NCBI GenBank assembly: GCA_050011195.1
Contig: JBEKJO010000080.1
Span: 1-26,176 of the forward strand
Direction: 5' to 3'
DNA length: 26,176 nucleotides
Origin: PALSA-1440 sp050011195
GTDB lineage: Bacteria; Verrucomicrobiota; Verrucomicrobiia; Limisphaerales; UBA8199
This document shows, one piece after another, positions 14,938 to 21,996 of this stretch. The notes under the pieces are model-generated. The model was not told the origin of the DNA. It was given only the letters and a program-made list of their open reading frames with translations, and ran no database searches. The first letter of the stretch is position 1. Every line of letters starts with the position of its first letter. The position numbers and the translations under genes are program-made.

Positions 14938-15870
14938 ATGAGTTTGCCTGCGCGCCTCTCCCGTCCGGTCATCATCCTGCTCGCTCTGCTGCTGTGCGCC
15001 CGGTTCGCCGGCGCGGAAACCTTCCGCGTCGCCACCTACAACGTGGAAAGCTACCTCGCTGAACCCACCCAGACCCGCTCCGCCAAGTCCGCCGAGGCGA
15101 AAGCCAAAGTCCGCGAGAGCATCCGCGCCCTCAAACCCGACGTGCTCGCCTTGCAGGAGATGGGCGGCACCAACGCCCTGCTGGAACTGCGCGACTCCCT
15201 CAAAGCCGAAGGGCTTGACCTTCCCTATTGGGAACACGTCGCCGGCTTCGACACCAACATCCACGTCGCCATCCTGAGCAAATTCCCCTTCACTGCCCGC
15301 CGCCCGCAGACGGACGACAGTTTCCTCCTCAGCGGACGCCGCTTCCGCGTCAGCCGCGGGTTTGCCGAGGTAGATGTCCGGGTCAACCCAAACTGCTCCT
15401 TCACCCTCATCACCGCCCACCTCAAGTCCAGGCGCCCTGTCCCCGAGGCCGACCAAGCCGAGTTGCGCCTCGAAGAAGCCAAGCTGCTGCGCGAGAAGTT
15501 TGACGCCCGCCTCGCCGCCAACCCCAACGCCCGCCTCGTCGTCCTCGGCGACCTCAACGACACCAAAGATTCCCCTTCCACCAAGGCGGTCATTGGCCGG
15601 GGCAAGCGCAAGCTCGTGGATACGCGCCCCGCCGAGCGCAACGGCGACGACGCCCCCAGCACGAACCGCGCCCGGGAGCCGCGCAACGTCACCTGGACCC
15701 ATTATTACGCCAAAGAGGACAGCTACTCGCGCATTGATTACATCCTCATCAGCCCCGGCCTGGCGCGCGAGTGGGTCACCAACGAAACCTACGTGCTGAC
15801 CCTTCCCAATTGGGGCATCGGCTCTGACCATCGCCCGATCGTGGCAACGTTCGAGGCCGGAAGCAAGTGA
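14938..15870 (+). CDS. Exported endonuclease/exonuclease/phosphatase (EEP) family protein
   Basis: The ATG at 14938 begins a signal peptide (MSLPARLSRPVIILLALLLC.. ending FAGA before ETF); the frame is open upstream to 14842 but that part lacks signal character. The mature protein has the DNase I-like fold motifs: RVATYNVESY, VLALQEMGG (E74), TAHLKSRR, VVLGDLNDT (D205, N207), and GSDHRPIVA (D297, H298), plus SRIDYILIS. These are the metal-binding and catalytic residues of the family, so an active secreted phosphodiesterase or nuclease is likely; the substrate is unknown. It diverges from folE2. Confidence 0.87.
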   Translation: MSLPARLSRPVIILLALLLCARFAGAETFRVATYNVESYLAEPTQTRSAKSAEAKAKVRESIRALKPDVLALQEMGGTNALLELRDSLKAEGLDLPYWEHVAGFDTNIHVAILSKFPFTARRPQTDDSFLLSGRRFRVSRGFAEVDVRVNPNCSFTLITAHLKSRRPVPEADQAELRLEEAKLLREKFDARLAANPNARLVVLGDLNDTKDSPSTKAVIGRGKRKLVDTRPAERNGDDAPSTNRAREPRNVTWTHYYAKEDSYSRIDYILISPGLAREWVTNETYVLTLPNWGIGSDHRPIVATFEAGSK

Positions 15871-15940
15871 AGCCGCCGGGCTCGCCCGTCCGGCCCGCTT
15901 GTGCATTGCAAATTCAGTTCCCGCCCATTAAAGTTAAAAC

Positions 15941-16255
15941 ATGCTAGTGATCGAACCCATTACTCACGTTCGGCGTGACGAGCGTGGAGTCGCCTGGATC
16001 GCAGACACGAATACAAAGGTCATCGAGGTCGCGATGGACGCCGCCGCTTATGGCTGGGACGCAGAGGAAATCCACGCGGCGCACCCCCATCTTTCTCTGG
16101 CTCAGATCCATGCGGCGCTGTCGTACTACCACGATCACAAAGGTGAGCTTGACGGGCAGATGCAGCGGCAACTGGAAAACCACCGCCGGTTGCGCACCGA
16201 GGCTCCCGGTCAGCTTACCCACGCAGCTTTGCGAGCGCGGCTCGGCGGCGGGTGA
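15941..16255 (+). CDS. DUF433-family protein, probable antitoxin
   Basis: The 104-residue protein shows the DUF433 pattern: 'NTKVIEVAMDAAAYGWDAEEIHAAHPHLSLAQIHAALSYYHDHKGELD', i.e. a small helix-turn-helix-like domain with hydrophobic 'Hp.ls..qi.aAL.Yy..h' near residues 48-66. DUF433 proteins are commonly encoded next to PIN-like DUF5615 proteins and are regarded as antitoxins. Here its TGA stop overlaps the GTG start of such a gene by 4 bp. Confidence 0.82.
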   Translation: MLVIEPITHVRRDERGVAWIADTNTKVIEVAMDAAAYGWDAEEIHAAHPHLSLAQIHAALSYYHDHKGELDGQMQRQLENHRRLRTEAPGQLTHAALRARLGGG

Positions 16256-16497
16256 GCGTCGCGCTTTACATGGACGTGCATGTGCCGCGCCCCATAACCC
16301 GCGGCCTGCGGAGACGCGGAGTGGATGTGCTCACGGCTCAAGAAGACGGCGCAGCACGATGGGAAGACCCACAGTTGCTCAATCGGTCTGGCGAATTAGG
16401 CCGGGTGCTCTTTTCGCAGGATGAGGATTTGCTCATAGAAGCCGCCAGACGGCAGCGAGAGGGCATCCACTTCGCAGGCGTTATCTACGCTCCCTAA
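16252..16497 (+). CDS. DUF5615 PIN-like protein, probable toxin, truncated by an in-frame stop
   Basis: An 81-residue product from a GTG overlapping the DUF433 stop (GTGA). MSVALYMDVHVPRPITRGLRRRGVDVLTAQEDG, LFSQDEDLL and HFAGVIYAP match the N-terminal two thirds of DUF5615 PIN-like proteins, including the Asp residues of the putative metal site. After TAA at 16495-16497 the same frame continues for 34 codons with the sequence expected of the family C-terminus, so the gene is probably disrupted by a CAA-to-TAA change. Whether the short form is active is unknown. Confidence 0.78.
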   Translation: MSVALYMDVHVPRPITRGLRRRGVDVLTAQEDGAARWEDPQLLNRSGELGRVLFSQDEDLLIEAARRQREGIHFAGVIYAP

Positions 16498-16602
16498 CTC
16501 GAACTTTCAGTCGGGCAATTCATCGAGGAGCTGGAGATACTGGCCAAGGCGGGTCTCCCTGCCGACTTCGTCAATCGCGTTCAATACCTGCCTGTGGGGT
16601 AA
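16498..16602 (+). pseudogene. Detached C-terminal part of the DUF5615 toxin
   Basis: In the same frame as the toxin, and starting right after its TAA, codons read LELSVGQFIEELEILAKAGL.. and end in FVNRVQYLPVG then TAA (16600-16602). DUF5615 proteins typically end in 'Q..siG..i..Le.ia......d..n.v.yLP', which this matches. There is no start codon context for independent translation. One substitution, or readthrough, would restore the full 116-residue protein. Confidence 0.7.
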
Positions 16603-16611
16603 TGCACGGCC

Positions 16612-16627
16612 GGACTTTGAAAAGTCC
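16612..16627. terminator. Small hairpin between convergent toxin and kinase genes
   Basis: GGACTT-TGAA-AAGTCC forms a short perfect stem between the plus-strand toxin and the minus-strand kinase. No long T-run follows on either strand, so terminator activity is uncertain. Confidence 0.3.
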
Positions 16628-16657
16628 CCTCAGTTCCGTCCTGCCGGTGCGCGTCAG

Positions 16658-17515
16658 TTAAACGTAAAGCGCCGCCTGCAGTTCGCGGACCATCATTCCG
16701 ATGAAGGGGTAGCGGCGCTCGGGGTCGCGTTCGAGGCAGCGGAGGATCACCTTCTGCAAACCAGCCGGCATGTCCGGATTGTACTGGCGCGGCTCGACGA
16801 AGCTGGAGCGGTCAAGCTGCCGGGCCAGAATCTCGCCCGGGGTCTCGCCCGGAAAGGGCTTCTGGTTGGTGAGCAGTTCATAGGCGGCGACGCCGTAGGA
16901 GAAAATGTCGGCGCGATGGCTGAGCGGTTCGCCCAGCAATTGTTCGGGGGCCATGTAAGCAGGCGTGCCGGGGTTCGTTTTGGACGCCTTCTTCGGCTTC
17001 TCGGGAATCGGCTGGGCGAGGTCGAAATCAACCAGGCGGACGCTGGCGTTGCGGGTGACGAGGACGTTCTCGGGTTTGAAATCGAGGTGCATGAAGCCGT
17101 TGTCGTGCATGTGTTCGAGGCCCTCGGCCATGTCTATGAGAATCTGCGCCACGTTTTCCAGCAGTACCGGGTCGTGCTGCGTGTAAAGCTCCTTCAGGTT
17201 GGAGGCTTCCACGTAATCCATGAGCAGGTAGAGATGTCCCCCGATCTTGCCGTGCTCGACGTAGCCGATGATGCGGTCGTGGTCGCCGATCTTGGAAAGG
17301 ATTTCGGCGCCGCGCACAAAGCGCCGCCGGGCGAGCCAGTTGAAGCGGAGGCGTTCGTGCAGGCGGCGGAGGGCGTAGGGTTTCTGACGCTCGTCGGTCG
17401 CCAGCCAGATGTCGGCCATGCCGCCGCGGTTGAGGAGTTCCTGCAAGTAAAATCGCCCGAACGGCCCGGGCGAGGGCGTATGGTCAGCACCCGATTTCTT
17501 CGCTCTGCTAAACAC
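16658..17515 (-). CDS. Serine/threonine protein kinase-like protein (possible pseudokinase)
   Basis: The 285-residue protein starts at a GTG (17515-17513); stops lie just upstream in frame. It is a Hanks-type kinase domain alone, without a membrane segment. Visible are the glycine-loop region LLNRGGMADIWLA, the catalytic loop FMHLDFKPENVLV (HLD in place of HRD, catalytic Asp kept), VDFDLA (DFD in place of DFG, metal Asp kept), GTPAYMAPEQ, and DIFSYGVAAYELLTNQKPF. The ATP-anchoring Lys of the AxK motif appears replaced by Arg (YALRRL). The C-terminal CLERDPERRYPF is normal. Activity may be altered or lost; it could act as a scaffold. It diverges from comF. Confidence 0.88.
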   Translation of the reverse strand: MFSRAKKSGADHTPSPGPFGRFYLQELLNRGGMADIWLATDERQKPYALRRLHERLRFNWLARRRFVRGAEILSKIGDHDRIIGYVEHGKIGGHLYLLMDYVEASNLKELYTQHDPVLLENVAQILIDMAEGLEHMHDNGFMHLDFKPENVLVTRNASVRLVDFDLAQPIPEKPKKASKTNPGTPAYMAPEQLLGEPLSHRADIFSYGVAAYELLTNQKPFPGETPGEILARQLDRSSFVEPRQYNPDMPAGLQKVILRCLERDPERRYPFIGMMVRELQAALYV

Positions 17516-17702
17516 CGGTTCTATTTATCATGCCCGTGCGCGGTTTGCCACTGGAATCAGAGGCCACGCGGCGGCGGCGGCGAATTCTGGGGCCGCGCCC
17601 CGTCCATTCGAGGCTTGGCTCGCGGGCGGGGCGTGCTCTACTGTGGTGGGCATGTGGATACGGTGCGGAATGGCGACGTTTCCTCTCCCCAAGAGGTGAC
17701 CA

Positions 17703-18446
17703 ATGAGTGTTCTCACCGACTCGGTTATGGGCTGGCTGAATGCGGGGCTGGGGTTGCTCTACCCGGAGGTCTGCCAGCTTTGCGGCGAGGCGCGGGCGAC
17801 TCCGGCGGAGGGCTATGTTTGTGGCGGTTGCCGGGCCAAGGCGCGGTTCATCCGGGAGCCATTCTGCGAGCGGTGCGGCCGGCCTTACGAAGGGGACATC
17901 ACCACCCGGTTTGAATGCGCGAATTGCGGGGAGATGGAATGGCACTTCCGGTCGGCGCGCTCGGCGGTGGTGGCGCGCGACCCGGTGCTGGAGGTGATTC
18001 ACCGTTACAAGTATCAGCGGGCGCTTTGGTTCGAGCCGTTCCTGGCCGAGCTGCTGATTCGGGCGGCGGGGCCGGCGTTAGCCGGGAAGAACGGCAACAT
18101 GATTGTGCCCGTGCCGCTGCATCCCACGAAACTGCGGGAACGCGAATTCAACCAGGCCGAACGCCTGGCCAACCGGCTGGGCGCCGCCACGCAGATTCCC
18201 GTGAACAACCGGCTGCTCCGGCGCGTCGTACCCACACGCACGCAAACGCTGTTGAGCCGCCCGGAGCGGCTGGCCAATGTCCGCAACGCCTTTGCCATGC
18301 GGAGCGGCCAGCGCTTGAACGGCGAGCGCATCGTGCTGCTGGACGACGTGTTCACGACGGGCGCGACGACCAGCGCCTGCGCCAAAGTGCTGATGGCCGC
18401 CGGGGCGGGTGAAGTTTGTGTCTGGACACTTGCCCGCGGAGTTTGA
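17703..18446 (+). CDS. comF: ComF family protein (phosphoribosyltransferase-like)
   Basis: A 247-residue protein with a strong AGAGGTGA Shine-Dalgarno before the ATG. The N-terminal third has several CxxC pairs (CQLCG, CGGC, CERCG, CANC), as in ComF zinc-ribbon proteins. The C-terminal part is a type I phosphoribosyltransferase fold with VPVPLHPTKLREREFNQAE, and the PRPP-binding loop IVLLDDVFTTGATTSAC near residue 210. ComF-family proteins contribute to DNA uptake in competent bacteria, though many family members have no demonstrated role. No other competence genes are nearby. accD follows 106 bp downstream. Confidence 0.9.
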   Translation: MSVLTDSVMGWLNAGLGLLYPEVCQLCGEARATPAEGYVCGGCRAKARFIREPFCERCGRPYEGDITTRFECANCGEMEWHFRSARSAVVARDPVLEVIHRYKYQRALWFEPFLAELLIRAAGPALAGKNGNMIVPVPLHPTKLREREFNQAERLANRLGAATQIPVNNRLLRRVVPTRTQTLLSRPERLANVRNAFAMRSGQRLNGERIVLLDDVFTTGATTSACAKVLMAAGAGEVCVWTLARGV

Positions 18447-18520
18447 ATATTATCAGGCTGACGTTTAGCATGAGATTGGCCGTGAACATGAAAGGCGCGA
18501 CGCGGGCGGGCGGCCCGCGA

Positions 18521-18548
18521 AGTTCAACCTTTAACCCTCAACCTTTTT
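18521..18548 (+). repeat. CCCTCAA-type heptamer run just upstream of accD
   Basis: Consecutive 7-mers read AGTTCAA, CCTTTAA, CCCTCAA, CCTTTTT and end 4 bp before the accD ATG, occupying the place where a Shine-Dalgarno sequence would be expected. No purine-rich ribosome binding site is visible there. Confidence 0.6.
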
Positions 18549-18552
18549 AAGA

Positions 18553-19485
18553 ATGGCGACGACTACTTTCATCAAGAAGACGCTGGGGCTGGAAACGGCT
18601 GAGCCGGCGGTGACGCCGCCGCCCGTGACCCCCAACACGACGTTCGCAAAAAAGCCCAAGCTGCCCAGCCGGAAGGGCAGGAAGCGGGACATCCCCGAGG
18701 GCCTGTGGACCAAGTGTCCGAAGTGCACGACCATGGTGTTCGACAAGGAACTGGACGAGAACCTGAAAGTCTGCTCGCATTGCCAGCATCATTTTCCCAT
18801 CGGCGCCCGCGAGCGCATCCATTCGCTGGTGGAGACCTGCACGTTCGAGGAGATGGATGCCGAGATGACGAGCGTGGACGTGCTCAACTTCACCGGGGTG
18901 GCTTCCTACATCTCCAAGCTGGAGGACTATCAGAAAGAGACCGGCCTGAAGGACGCGGTGCTCACGGGAATCTGCAAGATCGGCGAGCACCGGGCGGCGC
19001 TGGGCGTGATGGATTTCAGTTTCCTGGGCGGCTCGATGGGGTCGGTCGTCGGCGAGAAACTGGCGCGGCTGATCGAGAAGGCGACCGAGAAAACTCTGCC
19101 CCTCATCATCATCTCGACCAGCGGCGGGGCGCGGATGTATGAAGGGATGTTCAGCTTGATGCAAATGGCCAAAACCTGCGCGGCGCTGGCTTATCATGCC
19201 CAAGCGCGGCTGCCGTATATCAGCGTGCTGACGCACCCGACGACTGCGGGCGTGATGGCCAGCTACGCCAGCGTGGGGGACCTCATCATGGCCGAGCCCG
19301 GAGCGATGATCGGGTTCGCCGGGCCGCGTGTGATCAAAGACACCACTCAGGCGGAGTTGCCGCCCGGCTTCCAGACCGCCGAATTCCTGCTCGACCACGG
19401 CCTCATTGATGCCATCGTGCCGCGCAAAGAGATGAAACCGCGGCTCATCGAGTACCTCAATTATCTGTCGAACGGGCAGCGGTAA
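18553..19485 (+). CDS. accD: Acetyl-CoA carboxylase carboxyltransferase subunit beta
   Basis: The 310-residue protein has the AccD zinc ribbon (WTKCPKCTTMVF .. VCSHCQHHFPI, about residues 53-80) followed by the carboxyltransferase (crotonase-like) domain with MDFSFLGGSMGSVVGEKL, ISTSGGARMYEG, TAGVMASYASVGDLIMAEPGAMIGFAGPRVI and the C-terminal FLLDHGLIDAIVPR. It forms the transferase with AccA, which is not in this window, and makes malonyl-CoA for fatty-acid synthesis. The N-terminal extension of about 45 residues is rich in Pro and Lys. The leader carries heptamer repeats in place of a visible ribosome binding site. Confidence 0.95.
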   Translation: MATTTFIKKTLGLETAEPAVTPPPVTPNTTFAKKPKLPSRKGRKRDIPEGLWTKCPKCTTMVFDKELDENLKVCSHCQHHFPIGARERIHSLVETCTFEEMDAEMTSVDVLNFTGVASYISKLEDYQKETGLKDAVLTGICKIGEHRAALGVMDFSFLGGSMGSVVGEKLARLIEKATEKTLPLIIISTSGGARMYEGMFSLMQMAKTCAALAYHAQARLPYISVLTHPTTAGVMASYASVGDLIMAEPGAMIGFAGPRVIKDTTQAELPPGFQTAEFLLDHGLIDAIVPRKEMKPRLIEYLNYLSNGQR

Positions 19486-19618
19486 CATCCGGAACCCGGA
19501 GGACCCAAAGCCGAGACTCCGCGGCCATACGGAAACAGGGGTCGTGGCAGGAACGGACCGGGGGTCGGGTCAGTTTGCGCGTTGCAATCCCGGTCTCATG
19601 CTCTATGCTCATGGGCTG

Positions 19619-20497
19619 ATGAAAGGCATAATTCTGGCCGGGGGCGCCGGCTCGAGGCTGTTCCCGCTGACCCTGGTGGCGAGCAAGCAGCTTCAGCCCG
19701 TCTATGACAAACCGATGGTCTATTACCCGTTGACGACGCTGATCGAAGGCGGCATCCGGGAGCTTTGCCTTATTTCCACCCCGCAAGATTTGCCCCGGTT
19801 CCGCCAGTTGCTCGGTAACGGCAGTGCCTGGGGGCTCTCGATTGATTACCGCGAGCAGGCCAAGCCGGAGGGCATCGCCCAGGCGTTTCTCATTGCCGAA
19901 AGCTTCATCGGCCAGGAGGCGGTCACGCTGATTCTGGGCGACAATGTCTTCTACGGCGGCGATGGTTTTTACAGGGCCTTCGTTGACTTCAAGGGCGGCG
20001 CGACCATCTTCGGGTATCACGTCAACGACCCGGAACGGTACGGCGTGGTGGAGTTCGATGGCCATGGGCAGGCGATTTCCATCCAGGAAAAGCCCAAGCA
20101 ACCCAGAAGCAACTACGCCGTCCCCGGCCTCTACCTTTACGACAACAGCGTAGTGACGATTACCCGAAATCTGAAGCCGTCCGCGCGGGGGGAGCTGGAA
20201 ATAACCGATGTGAACGTCGAGTACTTGCGCCGCCAGCAACTGCACGTGCACCGGCTCAGCCGCGGGTTCGCCTGGCTGGATGCGGGCACGAGCAGCAGCT
20301 TGCACGAGGCTTCCGCCTACGTGCAGACCATCGAGAAGCGCGCCGGCGTCAAGATTGGCTGTCCGGAGGAGGCGGCCTTTCGCCGGGGTTTCCTGTCACT
20401 CGAACGGCTCGAAGCCCTCACGGCCAGGATACCCAGGTGCGAGTATCGGGACTATCTGGCCGAAGTGGTCGCCGAGGCGAAGCGGTTGGGCCGCTGA
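19619..20497 (+). CDS. rfbA: Glucose-1-phosphate thymidylyltransferase (RmlA/RfbA)
   Basis: The ATG at 19619 gives 292 residues, the usual length; the open frame extends upstream to 19544 but the nucleotide-binding strand MKGIILAGGAGSRLFPLT should be at the start. Further family motifs are KQLQPVYDKPMVYYPL, LGDNVFYG, ISIQEKPKQPRSNYAVPGLYLYD, GELEITDVN and FAWLDAGTSSSL. It makes dTDP-glucose from glucose-1-phosphate and dTTP, the first step to dTDP-L-rhamnose. It heads the cluster rfbA-rfbC-rfbD-rfbB, with rfbC only 6 bp downstream. In the signature GGxGxRL a Ser replaces the common Thr. Confidence 0.95.
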   Translation: MKGIILAGGAGSRLFPLTLVASKQLQPVYDKPMVYYPLTTLIEGGIRELCLISTPQDLPRFRQLLGNGSAWGLSIDYREQAKPEGIAQAFLIAESFIGQEAVTLILGDNVFYGGDGFYRAFVDFKGGATIFGYHVNDPERYGVVEFDGHGQAISIQEKPKQPRSNYAVPGLYLYDNSVVTITRNLKPSARGELEITDVNVEYLRRQQLHVHRLSRGFAWLDAGTSSSLHEASAYVQTIEKRAGVKIGCPEEAAFRRGFLSLERLEALTARIPRCEYRDYLAEVVAEAKRLGR

Positions 20498-20503
20498 CCT
20501 CCC

Positions 20504-21052
20504 ATGAACGTCCTGACTTGCGCTATCCCCGGCTTGCTCATTATCGAACCCAAGGTGTTCGGCGACACCCGCGGCTTTTTCCTCGAAACCTGGAACCAGC
20601 GCCGCTACCACGAGGCCGGACTCGACGCGGACTTCGTGCAAGACAATGTTTCGTTCTCACGCCGCGGCATCTTGCGAGGGTTGCATTTTCAAAACCCGAA
20701 GCCGCAAGGCAAGCTGCTCCAGGCGCTGCAAGGGGAGGTGTTCGACGTCGCGGTGGACCTCCGGCGCCGTTCGCCCACCTTTGGAAAGTGGTACGGCCTC
20801 GTGCTCTCGGGCGAGAACAAGCGCCAGTTCTACATCCCTCCCGGTTTTGCCCACGGATTCGTCGTGCTGAGCGAAACCGCGCTCTTCCACTACAAATGCA
20901 CCGAGTTCTACTCGCCGAAGGACGAAACCGCCATCCGCTGGGACGACCCGGACCTCGGGATCCAATGGCCGCTCAAAGAGCCGCTCCTCTCCGAGCGCGA
21001 CGCCAGGGGCTTGCGTCTGCGCGACACGCCCCCGGAGCGATTGTTTGACTGA
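20504..21052 (+). CDS. rfbC: dTDP-4-dehydrorhamnose 3,5-epimerase
   Basis: The 182-residue protein matches RmlC: LIIEPKVFGDTRGFFLETWNQRRY, DFVQDNVSFSRRGILRGLHFQ (catalytic His of the RGLHFQ motif), GEVFDVAVDLRRRSPTFGKW, and FYIPPGFAHGFVVLSE. It epimerises the C3 and C5 positions of the 4-keto sugar made by RfbB. It starts 6 bp after rfbA, and its stop is 10 bp before the rfbD ATG (a TTG at 21045 in the rfbD frame would overlap), indicating one operon. Confidence 0.95.
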   Translation: MNVLTCAIPGLLIIEPKVFGDTRGFFLETWNQRRYHEAGLDADFVQDNVSFSRRGILRGLHFQNPKPQGKLLQALQGEVFDVAVDLRRRSPTFGKWYGLVLSGENKRQFYIPPGFAHGFVVLSETALFHYKCTEFYSPKDETAIRWDDPDLGIQWPLKEPLLSERDARGLRLRDTPPERLFD

Positions 21053-21062
21053 TCCGGAAGCT

Positions 21063-21944
21063 ATGGAACTGCCTCGCATCCTGCTCATCGGCAAAATCGG
21101 CCAGGTCGGCTGGGAACTCCGCCGCACCCTGGCGCCCATGGCCCGCGTCACCTGCGTCGATTTCCCGGATATTGATCTGACCCGCGGCGACTCCATCCGC
21201 CGGTGGGTGCGGGAGACCCGGCCCCATGTCGTCATCAATGCCGCGGCCTACACCGCAGTGGACAAGGCGGAGTCGAAGCCGGACCAGACGATGAAGATCA
21301 ACGGCGTGGCCCCAGGCATTCTGGCGGAGGAGGCCAAGAAACTGGGCGCGCTGCTGGTGCACTATTCAACGGACTACGTCTTCGACGGCGCCAAGACCTC
21401 GCCCTATGTGGAAACCGATCCGCCCAATCCGCTGGGCGTTTACGGCCGCTCCAAACTGGCCGGCGACCAGGCCGTGCGGGCTGTCGGCGGCGCGCATCTG
21501 ATCTTCCGCCTCTGCTGGGTCTATGGCGCGCGCGGGCAGAATTTCATGCTCACCATTATGCGGCTGGCGCGCGAGCGCGAGAAGTTGCGCGTGGTGGCGG
21601 ACCAGACGGGGTGCCCGACGTGGTCGCGGATGATCGCGGAGACGACGACGCTGGCGTTGAAGCAGGCTGTGGCGGCGCGCGATTTCGGCGCGTTGACCGG
21701 CACCTACCATCTCGCGTCGTCGGGCGTCACCAGTTGGCAGGGCTTTGCCCAGGCCATCCTCAACCTCATGCCCGCGGAGGGAAAGAAATGCTCGGCGGTC
21801 GATGCCATTTCGACGCCGGAATATCCGACGCCGGCCAAGCGTCCGGCTTACTCGGTGCTGGCCTGCGAAAAACTGGAGCGCACTTTCGGCCTGCAACTGC
21901 CTCCCTGGGAAGAAAGCCTGAAGCAGGTTTTAGAAGAGAGATAA
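21063..21944 (+). CDS. rfbD: dTDP-4-dehydrorhamnose reductase
   Basis: The ATG at 21063 is preceded by GGAAGC and gives 293 residues; an upstream TTG at 21045 is possible. It is a short-chain dehydrogenase-like protein with the nucleotide-binding GKIGQVGWEL (G10, G13, G16), VINAAAYTAVDKAE, STDYVFDG and the catalytic Tyr-Lys motif YGRSK near residue 127. RmlD reduces the 4-keto group to give dTDP-L-rhamnose. The next gene, rfbB, follows after 52 bp. Confidence 0.94.
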   Translation: MELPRILLIGKIGQVGWELRRTLAPMARVTCVDFPDIDLTRGDSIRRWVRETRPHVVINAAAYTAVDKAESKPDQTMKINGVAPGILAEEAKKLGALLVHYSTDYVFDGAKTSPYVETDPPNPLGVYGRSKLAGDQAVRAVGGAHLIFRLCWVYGARGQNFMLTIMRLAREREKLRVVADQTGCPTWSRMIAETTTLALKQAVAARDFGALTGTYHLASSGVTSWQGFAQAILNLMPAEGKKCSAVDAISTPEYPTPAKRPAYSVLACEKLERTFGLQLPPWEESLKQVLEER

Positions 21945-21949
21945 CATAC

Positions 21950-21993
21950 TCAACCTCCACCTCCCTTAGTGTCTTTGTTGCTTTGTTGTTAAA
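21950..21993 (+). repeat. Repeat-like leader upstream of rfbB
   Basis: Runs of CTCAACC, CCTCCCTT and TTTGTTGC/TTTGTTGT occupy the rfbD-rfbB gap. The GTGTC-TTTG pattern resembles the leader of the TMEM14-like gene (minus strand, about 7935-7905: GTGTCCTTTGCTTTGCTTTG). This may be another degenerate short-repeat family at gene starts. Confidence 0.35.
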
Positions 21994-21996
21994 CTT

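Noticed and set aside
14803..15906. Minus-strand open frame of 367 codons across the exonuclease-family gene
   Set aside because: Low-complexity Gly/Ala/Val shadow; the plus strand carries a signal peptide and all catalytic motifs.
16916..17914. Plus-strand open frame of 332 codons across the kinase gene
   Set aside because: It is antisense to clear kinase motifs and has no family pattern; GC-rich DNA leaves antisense frames open.
18547..19488. Minus-strand open frame of 313 codons across accD
   Set aside because: It is the antisense shadow of accD, with composition dominated by His, Arg and Gly and no motif.
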